24,266 nucleotides of DNA from Priapulus caudatus (Eukaryota; Priapulida; Priapulimorpha; Priapulimorphida; Priapulidae): positions 331,910 through 356,175 of the forward strand of contig NW_014577161.1 of NCBI RefSeq assembly GCF_000485595.1, in the 5' to 3' direction. Shown piece after piece: positions 11,101 through 20,306 of the stretch. A program made the position numbers and the translations under genes. The notes beneath the pieces are model-generated. The model had not been told where the DNA came from and did not search any database. It saw only the letters and a program-made list of their open reading frames with translations. The first letter of the stretch is position 1; each line of letters opens with the position of its first letter.

Positions 11101-12778
11101 AGCCGAATGAGAGCGGCCTAACCATATCTAATTCATACTGCAGCCGAATGAAGAAGCCTGACCATATCTATCATACGTGAAGCCGAATGAAGTCTACGCA
11201 TAATCTTATCATACGTGCAGCCGAATGAGAGTCTACCATATCATCATCACGTGCAGTCCGAATGAGAGCCTACATATGCTATAGATCATACGTCGCCGAA
11301 TGACGAGCCTACCATATCTATCATACGTGCAGGCCGGAATGAAGGCCTACCAATATCTATCATACGTGCAGCCGAATGAGAGGCCTACCATAATCTATCA
11401 TACGTGGCAAGGGGGCCGAATGAGAGTCACCATAGTCTATCAACTGCAGCCGAATGCGAGCTACCCTATCTATCATACGTGCAGCCGAAGTGAAGTCTAC
11501 AGTTATCTATCATAACACGATGCACCCGAATGAGAGCTACCCATAGTCTATCATACGTGGCGCGCCGAATGAGAGTGCTACCATCTCTATCATCGTGCAA
11601 GCCGAATCGAGAGCTATCATATCTATCATACGGTGCAGCCGAATGAGAGTCTACATACGTCTATGCATACGTGAAGTGCCGAATGAGCAGTCTACCATAT
11701 CTGATCAAACGTGCAGCCGAAGAGAGTCTACATAGTTATCATACGTGCAGCCGAATGAGAGCTACATATGCTATCATAACTGCAGCCGAATGAGAGTCTA
11801 TACGCATATCTACAACGTGCAGTCCGAAGGAGAGTCTACCATAGTCTATCATAACGTGCAGCCGAAGAGAGTCTACCATATCTATCAAAATACGTGCATC
11901 GTCCGCATGAGAGTCCTGACCATATCTATCATACGTGGCAAGCAGGAATGAGGAGCCTAACAATATTATCAACGCTGCGCCGAATGAGAGCCTACCATAT
12001 CTATCATGACGTGCAGCCGAATGAGAGCCTACATATCTATCATACTTCAGGCCGATGAGAAGTCCACATATTATTCGATACGTGAGCCGAATGAGAGCCT
12101 ACCATATCTAATCATACGTCAGCCGAATGAGAGCCTACCATATCTATCATCGGGCAGGTCGAACTGAGAAAGCCCCCTTACCATATCTAAATACATCAGC
12201 GCGAAGTGAAGATCCTAACGCATATCTATCATACGTCAGGCCGAATGAGAGTCTACCATACCTCTATCATAACTGTAACGTGCAGCCGAATGAGAGCCTA
12301 CATATTTTATCATACGTGCAGCCGAATGGAGAGCTTACGCTATCTATCATAACGTGCAGCGAAGAGAGGCCTACCATATCTATCAGACGCTGCACGGCGA
12401 ATGAAGAGCCTACCATATCTACTCACACGGGCTGCCGAATGAGAGTCTACCATATCTATCATATCGTGCAGCCAATGAGAGTCTACCAATATCTATCATA
12501 CGTGAAGGCCGAATGAGAGCCTAGCATATCTATCATACGTGCAGCCGAATGAGAGTCACCCAATCTATCGATAGCGTGCAGCCGAAATGAGAGCCTACGC
12601 ATATCTATCATACGTGCAAGGACTGAATGAGAGCCTACCATATCTATCATACGTGCAGCCGAATGAGAGCCTACCATATCTATCATACGTGCAGCCGAAT
12701 GAGAGCCTACCATATCTATCATACGTGCAGCCGAATGAGAGCCTACCATATCTATCACACGGGCAGCCGAATGAGAGT
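8101..12778. repeat. 36-bp minisatellite array, about 130 copies
   Basis: A single tandem array of a 36-bp unit that includes CATATCTATCATACGTGCAG and CCGAATGAGAG. The period is measured on clean copies (for example GAATGAGAGC at 12661 and 12697). The span of about 4,680 bases gives roughly 130 units. Two recurrent variants occur, GAGAGCC versus GAGAGTC, and a rarer CACACGGG replacing CATACGTG. Since 36 is a multiple of three, perfect copies are open on both strands (plus-strand peptide NESLPYLSYVQP), but start signals and flanking exons are missing. Most internal copies carry one- or two-base insertions and deletions while about four consecutive copies near 12620-12780 are perfect, a pattern typical of unpolished long-read consensus. 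Confidence 0.95.
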
Positions 12779-13689
12779 GGAATAAACTATAGAGCGAACA
12801 CAATGCGAACAACTGAAAACCACATCTTATTTGCGATCGCGATATCAAAGATCGGTACGTCTTTACGCATTTGTGCCTCGGCTCAGAAACGTAGCAGGCA
12901 CAGGCGGTTGGTCGTGTTGAAACAAGCAAGAATGAATCCCTGTTATTAATTAATTAATTAATCGTATTAATCATATGATTATAAGTACAGTACGTTGCTC
13001 AAGCTACGTACGTGCGTAACCTTACTTAACACGATTTAAAAATCAGACTTGGGTTTCCATTCATTTCTTTCGTTCTACAATTCATGTGCTCTCGATATGG
13101 ATTATTTCTTGAAACGCCAGACGAAAAATTACGGTTTCACTCGTCGCTACTCAGTCGAGTCACGAAATTTGGCCACCTAGGAATTCGCTCAGGCAGCGTT
13201 ATCTACAGTATGAGCTCGTTGTCTCATTGTCAACAGGCTGGCGGATGAGGCTCGTGCGATGGCATCGGCTTTATTCGACTTTATCTACTCGTGAAATGGA
13301 TCGTAATTACTCGTAATTTCGATGTCATCTCTGTCGGCATCAGCTTCCGTGGTCGATGTTGTCTGAATAAAGGACCCGCGCGGTGCTATTTGTGTTGTGT
13401 GTGCACCGTGCTGGGAAGCGATTGCAGTAAAAAAAAAAAGCAGCTTAGTGTGGAGCTTAGTGTGGTTGGGTGGCCAGTTGAGTTAAAACTTAAAGTACGG
13501 TTTTACGATGTTGTCATGTTAGTTAACGGAGGTTAAAGCCGTGAATAGCGGAGGTTAAGACCGTGTAATAGTCATTGTGCGGACGTGTGCGTACGTATGG
13601 GGCACATAAATGAGAAATAAGCTCATAATGTGAATACCTTCCTCTGATTTCTTCTCTTACGCATTACATAACTTGGAAGTCTACAGAAT
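12779..13689. other. Unique non-coding sequence upstream of the first recognised exon
   Basis: No exon homologous to the PLCL X-box, EF-hand or PH region was found. A short (TTAA)n run lies at 12945-12961 and an A10 run near 13429-13439. Most likely intronic to the PLCL gene, since that gene must continue to the left. Confidence 0.45.
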
Positions 13690-13770
13690 ATTATTACTGC
13701 TACTACTACCGCTACTATCACTACTGCTGCCGCTGCTGTTTTTGCTGCTACTGCTGCTGCTGCTTCTTCA
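13690..13770. repeat. Imperfect CTA/CTG trinucleotide run
   Basis: Triplets of TACTAC, TATCAC, CTGCTG and CTTCTT type, ending about 38 bases before the acceptor of the first exon. Confidence 0.75.
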
Positions 13771-13808
13771 TGTACTGCTCTAAGTCTCTAACAAAAAATT
13801 CTTTGCAG

Positions 13809-13908
13809 GAATCGATGAAGCGATATAAACTGTGCAAGGAGCTGTCAGATCAGGTGAACTACTGCGAGGCGGTGAGATTCAACGACATCCAATCTGCGCA
13901 GAAAACAC
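13809..13908 (+). CDS. PLCL: PLCL exon: X-Y linker end and start of Y-box
   Basis: Internal exon of 100 bp between acceptor TTCTTTGCAG (AG at 13807-13808) and donor GTACGT (13909). It starts in phase 0 and ends in phase 1. It encodes 33 complete codons containing LCKELSDQVNYCEAVRF, which aligns with LCKELSDLVSIC of vertebrate PLCL at the entry to the Y half of the TIM barrel. The split last codon joins the next exon to read KTQHFWETCS, matching the family's S-Q-N-Y-W-E motif, which confirms both splice sites. The exon is small and of ordinary composition. Upstream exons for the PH, EF-hand and X-box regions are not in the window. Known for the family: the barrel is retained but catalytic residues are not; the relevant residues are not visible here. 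Confidence 0.9.
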
Positions 13909-14776
13909 GTACGTACCCTTGCCCCGTCCCATCTCAGAGAGTCGTAAGGCATTTGCATTCGCCAATGACTTGCATTCGCTTTGTGTAGATTCAAGAGCAA
14001 GGCCGTTTTAACGACAGTCGAATTTCATGGTTGCGAACGAATTTCTTGCCGAATTCGTACGTCTGCTAACGTTCCATGACGGTGGCGCTCAGAGTTGGTC
14101 GCTGTTTGTTTATTTCAAAAGATTGATACAAAAGTTTCAGCGAGTTGCATTCTTGCGTGCCGCTCTGTTGTTGCCAGCTGCTTGATTCATTGTCAGAATA
14201 GGAGTGTAATACTGCGGTGTGCACTTTGTATCTTGGAAGTTGGGTTATATTTGGTTATTTGTGGTTATATTTAAGATTACAGGGTTTGGTATTGGATGGG
14301 CAGATGACATGTTAATATAAAGCAGCTCTATATACATTGTCTTGTACATACTTACTTACTTACTATGTACATCTAGTCTTGTCAAGTTGCAATGCATTTA
14401 TGCCTTTGGCATTGTGTTGGCACTAAAGATAGATTCAAAGCAATTTCGCTATCTAAATTTCCGTGTCTCCTCAAGTGCTACCGTGTGTGTGACATTCACA
14501 GAAGTCTGTGGGGGTAGGCTATAGCCAGTTCTCCACACTCTGTTATGAAAGAATCAGAGCATCTCTGCGGGCAAAAGTATCAATTATGTGTTAATTTGTT
14601 AAGTAAGTCCGAACAACTGTATTATCTGTGTTGAAGGTTGTTAATCTATTTCATGAATGATTGATTACATTAGTACCTCGTAATAAAACTCCTGTGTTTG
14701 CACGAGGATTTAATCGCATAAATTCACCCTGCTAATTACAAAATCATCATTGTTGTTGCCTTCACTTCACTTCACA

Positions 14777-14800
14777 AACCTAAGCTAAGTAGCTTAGGTT
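14777..14800. repeat. Short perfect hairpin in intron 1
   Basis: Arms AACCTAAGCTA (14777-14787) and TAGCTTAGGTT (14790-14800) are separated by two bases, about 80 bases before the next exon. It may be a remnant foldback element. Confidence 0.6.
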
Positions 14801-14882
14801 AATATAAGCTTATTTAATCATATATAATATTGAAACACGATTAGCATACGTTTATATTGGAAGGTGCTGCCATCTGTTGCAG

Positions 14883-15062
14883 AACATTTCTGGGAGACGT
14901 GTTCGCTGAGTGAGTCGGCTGCGGCGAAGCTCGCGCATGGCTGCCCTGAGGACTTTGTCAACTACAATAAGCACTTTCTAACGCTGGTGCACCCGAATCA
15001 GAACAGGGTCGACTCCAGCAATTTCAACCCTCACGACATGTGGAACTGTGGCAGTAGTATGG
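14883..15062 (+). CDS. PLCL: PLCL exon: Y-box, TIM barrel second half
   Basis: Internal exon of 180 bp, acceptor CATCTGTTGCAG (AG 14881-14882), donor GTACGT at 15063. It starts with the last two bases of a codon and ends in phase 1. It encodes CPEDFVNYNKHFLTLVHPN and DSSNFNPHDMWNCGSSM, matching vertebrate PLCL (PEDFVNYNKKFL and DSSNLNPQDFWNCGC). The end joins exon 3 as M-V-A-M-N-Y, matching I-V-A-M-N-F of the family. The exon end with its donor reappears 72 bp downstream at 15121-15142, and perhaps more weakly at about 15223. The authentic donor is the first copy because it restores phase and homology. Confidence 0.93.
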
Positions 15063-15142
15063 GTACGTGTAGCTAGAGGTGTCTGGTGTAAACGTGTAAT
15101 ACACGTGATATGTGTGACCGTGGCAGTAGCATGGGTACGTGT
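15049..15142 (+). repeat. Duplicated exon 2 end with its splice donor
   Basis: TGGCAGTAGTATGGGTACGT at 15049 recurs as TGGCAGTAGCATGGGTACGT at 15121, a 72-bp offset, and both are followed by a TAGAG word. The copy includes the last 14 coding bases and the GTACGT donor. A third, diverged version (GACAGTAG then GTATGTAG) occurs at about 15223. Confidence 0.8.
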
Positions 15143-15889
15143 CGTTAGAGATGGGTCGTGCTCACTTATACACTCTTACTCTTACTCACTACTTAGAGGT
15201 GTAACACATGATGCAGAACCATGACAGTAGCCGAAGTATGTAGATAGAACAGAAGTAGAACAAGTTGTGGATGGTGTACATGCTATTTTCTAGATGTGTA
15301 CAGGTGTAGGTGTAGAGGTGTAGGTGTTTTGTTAACGGTGTTTCAGCCAGTAATGTTACCACTGCGCTGCACTGCTCCATGCACACTATTATGTTGTAAC
15401 AGCATTTGTTACTGTAGCGTCTATTGCGTTACGTGGGACGTATATTATCTTTTTAGGCCTGTAATGTGGCAAGATGTGGGCAAATCGAGGATAATCACCA
15501 GTTGTTACTCTGCGCTGGTTAACCACAAGAGAATCATCTAGCTAATGGCCTCTCTGTGCAGGAACAGACTGAATAAATGCAGTTTCATCCGGCTAGCCCT
15601 AATTTCTTGCTTGACTTTTGTCGGACATCTCGAATATCACAAGCGAAAAAGCCGGAAAAAACTGCAGGCCTCTTTACGCATAGAGCAATGCTTATCTTAC
15701 CTAATATACTTTAAAGGGACACACGATCCTAAGTTTCTTGCATATTTTAAGTTAAAATAGGTTTAAATTATGCTACATACAACATTTTATTGTTCAATGT
15801 TGATTAGAAATTTAATATTTTATTTTAAAATTTACGGCTATATTGTTGCTTACAAGGACGGTGGTGCCACTACTAGCGCATCTACGTTT
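15063..15889. other. Intron 2, proximal part
   Basis: Apart from the exon-end duplication and a short (AGGTGT)n stretch at 15299-15326, nothing is recognised. The part from 15700 on is AT-rich. Confidence 0.5.
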
Positions 15890-16135
15890 TAAGTTGTGCA
15901 TCGCAACTTTGCGGCTGCAGGCTACAGACCGAGGGTGTTTCTTATTTATCAATTTAAGAGGAGAAGGATTGAAATATCTTATACACAACTCTTTAGTTTC
16001 AGTTATAATATGGACGAATTTGTCCTAAAATTAAAATCGTTCCTTTAAATAGCAGTTAGGTATAAATATAATCACCCTTTTGTGATTATCCCTCGGTCTG
16101 TAACATGCAAAATAAATTGCCAAAAGCGCAACTTC
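15890..16135. mobile_element. Probable short TIR element (MITE-like) in intron 2
   Basis: Perfect 13-bp inverted arms TACAGACCGAGGG (15923-15935) and its complement (16090-16102) lie inside a longer imperfect inverted repeat reaching AGTTGTGC on the left and GCGCAACT on the right (about 44 bp each side). The interior is AT-rich with no open frame. No clear target-site duplication was identified, so the exact ends are uncertain. Confidence 0.5.
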
Positions 16136-16233
16136 GTCAGGGTGGCACCAGCACAATCACAGGGTGTCATATCAACGGCCAACACCCACCCACCCCCGCT
16201 CCGTTACCCCATTTCCCCATCACCGGCATCTAC

Positions 16234-16534
16234 GGGCGTGTTTGTTTGGTCAGATCCACGGATCTCGATCCAATGGATTCGTTGATCTGACTGTTTGTTT
16301 GGTCGGATCCACGGATCTCGATCCACCAAACCCGACCCTGCTAGCGAGGTGGATTCGAACGGGATCCAATATGGCGGCCTGCGCCTCAGCCAATCACAGC
16401 TTGTTCTTTATTATGAACCATCCCGTGATAGGTCACAGCGAAACGTGAACCGGTGAAAGTGAGTTTGCGTTTATTTGGTCCAGGGTTCGATCCAGTGGAT
16501 CGGTATTCGTGGATCCGACCAAACAAACACGCCC
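16234..16534. mobile_element. MITE-like element with 27-bp terminal inverted repeats
   Basis: The left end starts GGGCGTGTTTGTTTGGTC at 16234; the right end, finishing at 16534, is its reverse complement (GACCAAACAAACACGCCC), the match extending about 27 bp with one mismatch into the GATCCACG motif. The 301-bp element has no coding capacity. The subterminal block GTTTGTTTGGTC plus GATCCACGGATCTCGATCCA is duplicated internally at 16240 and 16293 (53-bp offset). No convincing target-site duplication was found. The GGGCGTGTTTG terminus resembles PIF/Harbinger or hAT-type ends but I cannot assign the superfamily. Its right end is 15 bases from the first base of exon 3. Confidence 0.8.
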
Positions 16535-16549
16535 TTCGTCTGCTTACAG

Positions 16550-16728
16550 TGGCGATGAACTATCAGACGCCGGGTCTGATGATGGACCTCAACACGGGCT
16601 ACTTCATGCAGAACGGAGGCTGCGGCTACGTGCTGAAGCCAGCGATCATGCGCGAGGAGATCTCCTACTTCAGTGCCAACACGAAGGGATCGTTGCCCGG
16701 CATCTCGCCGCAGACGCTGCACGTGAAG
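16550..16728 (+). CDS. PLCL: PLCL exon: end of TIM barrel and link to C2
   Basis: Internal exon of 179 bp, acceptor TCTGCTTACAG (AG 16548-16549), donor GTAGGT at 16729. It begins with the last two bases of a split Val codon and ends in phase 0. It encodes [20 protein letters not shown], then [17 protein letters not shown] and [20 protein letters not shown], nearly residue for residue the PLCL Y-box terminus ([33 protein letters not shown]). The G-Y-V-L-[KR]-P motif is the conserved final strand of PLC barrels. A transposon-like element ends 15 bases upstream of the exon, so the branch point of intron 2 probably lies within that element. Confidence 0.95.
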
Positions 16729-16860
16729 GTAGGTGGCGCCGGCGCAGCGGCACGGGGATCGACGCGAGCGCGGAACGGATTCGCGATGAGTCGGCTGCGT
16801 ATATACGACGAACTATGCTTGAGAGAGTGAGAGGTGGTAACTGCAGAGGGGTAGAAGAGG

Positions 16861-17125
16861 GGGATTGACGGAGGAAGCGAGAAGTGGTAAACAGGGAGGG
16901 TGGGATTGAAGAGGGAGCGAGAAGTGGTAAATAGGGAGGGGAGGGATTGAAGAGGGAGCGAGAAGTGGTAAATAGGAGGGGTGGGATTGAAGCGAGGAAG
17001 GCGAGAGTGGTAAATAGGAAGGGGAGGGATTGAAGAGGGAGCGAGAAGTGGTAAATAGGGAGGGGTGGGATTGAAGGAGGAAGCGAGAAGTGGTAAATAG
17101 GGAGGGGAGGGATTGAAGGAGGGAG
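16861..17125. repeat. 41-bp GA-rich tandem repeat, about seven copies
   Basis: GGGATTGA recurs at 16861, 16902, 16943, 16983, 17026, 17067 and 17109 (steps of 40-43 bp). Units contain GAGCGAGAAGTGGTAAATAG followed by GGGAGGGG or GGGAGGGT. In intron 3. The minus strand is an open pyrimidine-rich frame with no coding evidence. Confidence 0.9.
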
Positions 17126-17489
17126 AAACGGAGGAGGGACGGAGTGAGGATGGCAAAGAGAAAGAAAGTAAAAGCGATAGAGCGAGATGCAGAAAGAGAG
17201 CAAGAGAAACCACCTTACATAAGCTGTCATGGCTTTAGCCTAATGGTGTGCACTGTGACACTGTTAGTGTGAGCGATAAGTAAGCAATGGGCCAGTTGTT
17301 ATTATATAGTAGCACATGGTTTTTCGAGAGTCATGAAGTTGTGTCGAGAGCAAGATAGGGAAAGAAGTGGAAGATAGAGCGTGAAAGTGTGTGAACGTGC
17401 ATGTGATAAAGGGAAAAGGTGAGAGTGGGTGAGAGAGAAAGAGAAAGGTGGAGGGAGGAGGAGTAATAGAGATCGTGTGCATGTGTGTG

Positions 17490-17534
17490 CAAATGAGCGA
17501 GAGAGACAGAGAGTAAGAGAGAGAGAAAGTGGGA

Positions 17535-17573
<39 letters not shown>

Positions 17574-17635
17574 GAAGAGTGGGAGGGAGAGAGAGAGAGG
17601 TGGAGGGAGAGAGAGAAGAGAGAGAAACAGGGGAA

Positions 17636-17667
<32 letters not shown>

Positions 17668-17728
17668 AGGGAGAGTGGGAGAGAGACAGAGAGAGAGAGA
17701 GTGAGAAAGAGAGACAGGGAGGGAGATC
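17490..17728. repeat. (GA)n-rich microsatellite tract
   Basis: Long GA dinucleotide and GGGA runs in intron 3. The uninterrupted polypurine strand could form triplex DNA. The Glu/Arg-rich translation on the plus strand and the Leu/Ser-rich translation on the minus strand are repeat shadows. Confidence 0.9.
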
Positions 17729-17847
17729 AAAAGCGAAAAGACAGCATTAAAACCCAGTCACACGTTACCCCGCACAACCTCATCTGCGCCATCCGCACAT
17801 TACGACACGCTATGACTCGCTAATCGACCTCGCCGGCGTCGTTGCAG

Positions 17848-17986
17848 GTGATCAGCGGGCAGGAGTTTCCGAAGCCGAAGGGTTCCGGAGCGAAGGGCGA
17901 CGTCATCGACCCGTACGTTCTCGTCGAGACGTTCGGCATTCCGGCCGACTGCGCCGAGTCGCGCACGAAGACCGTCGGAACGAACA
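17848..17986 (+). CDS. PLCL: PLCL exon: N-terminal half of the C2 domain
   Basis: Internal exon of 139 bp, acceptor GGCGTCGTTGCAG (AG 17846-17847), donor GTGAGT at 17987. It starts in phase 0 and ends in phase 1. The 46 codons include [20 protein letters not shown] and [20 protein letters not shown] then KTVGTN. This is the opening of the PLCL C2 domain, with the family signature FPKPKG.xAKGDV[IV]DPYV and GIPADC. The Asp of DPYV, often a Ca2+ ligand in C2 domains, is retained. The ending AAC-A joins the next exon to read N-S-F-N-P-I, the equivalent of N-S-D-N-P-I in PLCL2. It is GC-rich like exon 3. Confidence 0.95.
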
Positions 17987-18940
17987 GTGAGTGCCGCGAA
18001 CCTGCGAACCTTCCTCGTTGTTCCCCGCCTTTGAAGTCTCGCTCAGAACCCCACCTGTGGTGTCTGTTGTTCACAAACATTGTGAATAGTTGCGACTATC
18101 GTGAACCTGAAATGTCGTCATTTTTTGCACGACGCTTCACTTCAAAAGCTATGAATTTTAAGAAGGTGGAAGAATAGTAGTCATAACTAATCGTGATGTT
18201 TCTGACAATGGGTACCTGAACCCAAGAACTACCTAAAACTCTAATTAATTCTTACGTGGCACGACCCCGTTTAGATGTCCTACCTGTGAGCAGAGTGGCA
18301 GTGATAAAAAATAAAGGTGAAATGTTTGTGATCTGTCAGAGATGTCCTTCACAAGCCATCGCCATGGTTACGCACACTAAAAACTTGCTTAAAAACTACT
18401 TGGAGCTACCGAGAGTTACTATAAAAGTAGCACAACCCCGTATAGATGACAACCCCGAATTGCAATGATTAAACAGAGCTGAACCCTCACGAAATGATTT
18501 CAATAACCCAAGAAATGTGGTATGATGTTGAGAAATTTCAAAATTTGTGGCCATGAAGTTATACTTAGGCTAAGAGTATAATTATTGACAATTTCATAGG
18601 CAATATAAATGTCATACAATTTAAGCGAAATGTACTGTTTTATTAAAGCAATAAACGTTAAAAGTATTAAATTTAAAAGAAGTTGTAGCTTTTTCATCAT
18701 AGAAAAGCATTGTCGACAGAAGTCACAGTTGATTGACTGGATCTAGATTGTGAAATTGTGAATGCTGTTGCCGGTGGCACTGTCTCAAATTTCTCAAGTC
18801 TGATTCTTGACGACTTCCGTTCACTTCCGTTTATTTTACAGTTGGAAATATGTTCTCTATATGAGCGCATACATTTATTGTTGTGTAACCTATAATTTTA
18901 TATATGCTTTCGGTATGAGTGCTTATGTTCACTGTTGTTT
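17987..18940. other. Intron 4, proximal unique part
   Basis: AT-rich with no coding signal. A block of about 30 bases, ACAGTTGGAAATATGTTC and following, at 18836-18865 recurs at 19991-20021 beyond the repeat block described next. Confidence 0.5.
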
Positions 18941-19960
18941 ATTGTATCCCCCGCGACGAAGTCGGCGGGGATACTATGGTTTCATGTTTCCCCAGCCGCC
19001 GCCGCCGCTCGGTCTGCCGCAGAGAATTTTCTTCTGCTCTATAACTCGACCCCTACAGTTGACCTAGCGTGACCAAACTTGGCTGTCAACTATCACATCT
19101 TGGAGTAGGTGTACAGACGCAGGTCGGCCAGGGGCGTGTCGGGGGTTCGAACAGAACCCCCCCGACCCTCCCCCCAAGCACAAAAACAATTTTTTTGAAA
19201 ATTGCAAGAACTTTCACCTCAGCGCCTTCCAGTTTTAGCTGAATAATTTCGCAAAATCTCCATCGTGCGGGAAGGAACAGTGAATACCCCCCTCCCCACA
19301 CCTCCCCCGCTCGGTCGCTTGGCTCCTCGCGCCTGCGCTCGCTTCGCGCCCGAGCGAGGGCGTGTACAGGGGGGTCCAGGGACGCCGGACCCCCTTGCGT
19401 CGCAGCAGACAAAGCTATCTGAGGGCGTGTAATTTTAAAAAATTGCTGTGGCGAGGGGCCCCCAGACCCCCCTTTCGCCGGCTCGCCCAACTATGGGTTC
19501 GGTTAGAACCCCCCTGGTACAATTCCTGTAAAACCCCTGCGAGCAAATTCAAACACTGAAAAACGAACCCCCCCCCCCAATAGGAAGCTTGGCTACGGGC
19601 CTGTACAGAGTACCAAAACCAGGTCACTGCGACCTTTATTTGACCTTACCTTGACCTTGATCATATTTCCCTTTCGCTCTCTAACTCGGTCCCTAATTGA
19701 CCTAGCGCTACCAAACTTGGTATACTTACCATCTTGGGGAGAAGGTGAGCAGCGTACAAAACCAGGTCACTGCGACCTTTATTTGACCTTTATTGCATCG
19801 ACTTGATCATATTTCCCTTCTGCTCTCTAACTCGGCCCCTAATTGACATAGCGCTACCAAAACCGGTCACTACAACCTTTATTTGACCTTTACCTTGACT
19901 TGAAATCATATTTCCCTTCCGCTCTATAACTCGGCCCCTAATTTGTTCCTTCTCCTAGGC
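18941..19960. repeat. Intronic repeat block of ACTCGGCCCCTAATTGAC type
   Basis: Starts with a hairpin (GTATCCCCCGC and GCGGGGATAC at 18944-18974) and continues as diverged tandem units. AGGTCACTGCGACCTTTATT occurs at 19621 and 19764 (143-bp period), with a shortened third unit at about 19864. Each unit carries CTCTCTAACTCGG, GACCTAGCGCTACCAAACTT and TTGACCTT words. Similar sequence appears widely in marine invertebrate genomes as far as I recall; the family name is not known to me. It is interrupted by a nested insertion at 19117-19601. Confidence 0.7.
19117..19601. mobile_element. Probable nested insertion with 7-bp flanking duplication
   Basis: The repeat unit is interrupted by about 485 bases flanked by TGTACAG on both sides (19110-19116 and 19602-19608). 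Removing it would restore a unit like the neighbouring one (GGTGAGCAGCGTACAAAACC). The insert is rich in G5-7 and C5-9 runs, contains the foldback GGGGGTTCGAACAGAACCCC near 19141, and has no transposase-like frame. It is consistent with a non-autonomous element; clear terminal inverted repeats were not found. Confidence 0.5.
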
Positions 19961-20306
19961 GTGCTTTCTGTACGAGTTCTTTACATTACTCTACAGGTGA
20001 AAATATGTTTCTCTAAATGAGGTTTTATATGGCTGTATTATTCTATCCGATTGAGAAATATCTTCCCCACTATGCAAGTGCTAACTTTTAGCTGCTGTAA
20101 ATGCGATTATCAACAGCTCAAAACGTCTTTCACCCGAGCGAATTTGTTTATTTATTATTATAATTTTTACTGTTATAAAATGTTTATAATGCCTGTTAAT
20201 ACAATGCCCACAGTATAAATGCCTGTTATAAAATGCATGCCGATGAATTTGTTATGCCGATTATGTTTTTATGTTTACAGTTGCAGCTCCGATGCCTGTT
20301 TCACAG

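Noticed and set aside
8101-12778. CRISPR-like array
   Set aside because: Units are directly adjacent with no unique spacers, and the genome is eukaryotic; it is a minisatellite.
12483-12949. Open frames of 120-148 codons at the clean end of the 36-bp array
   Set aside because: They are open only because the unit is 36 bp and error-free here; no start context, splice partner or homology supports translation.
16665-17230. Minus-strand open frames of over 180 codons rich in Pro/Ser/Leu
   Set aside because: They overlap exon 3 of PLCL and the 41-bp GA-rich array on the other strand.
17302-17823. Glu/Arg-rich and Leu/Ser-rich open frames
   Set aside because: Shadow of the GA microsatellite in intron 3.
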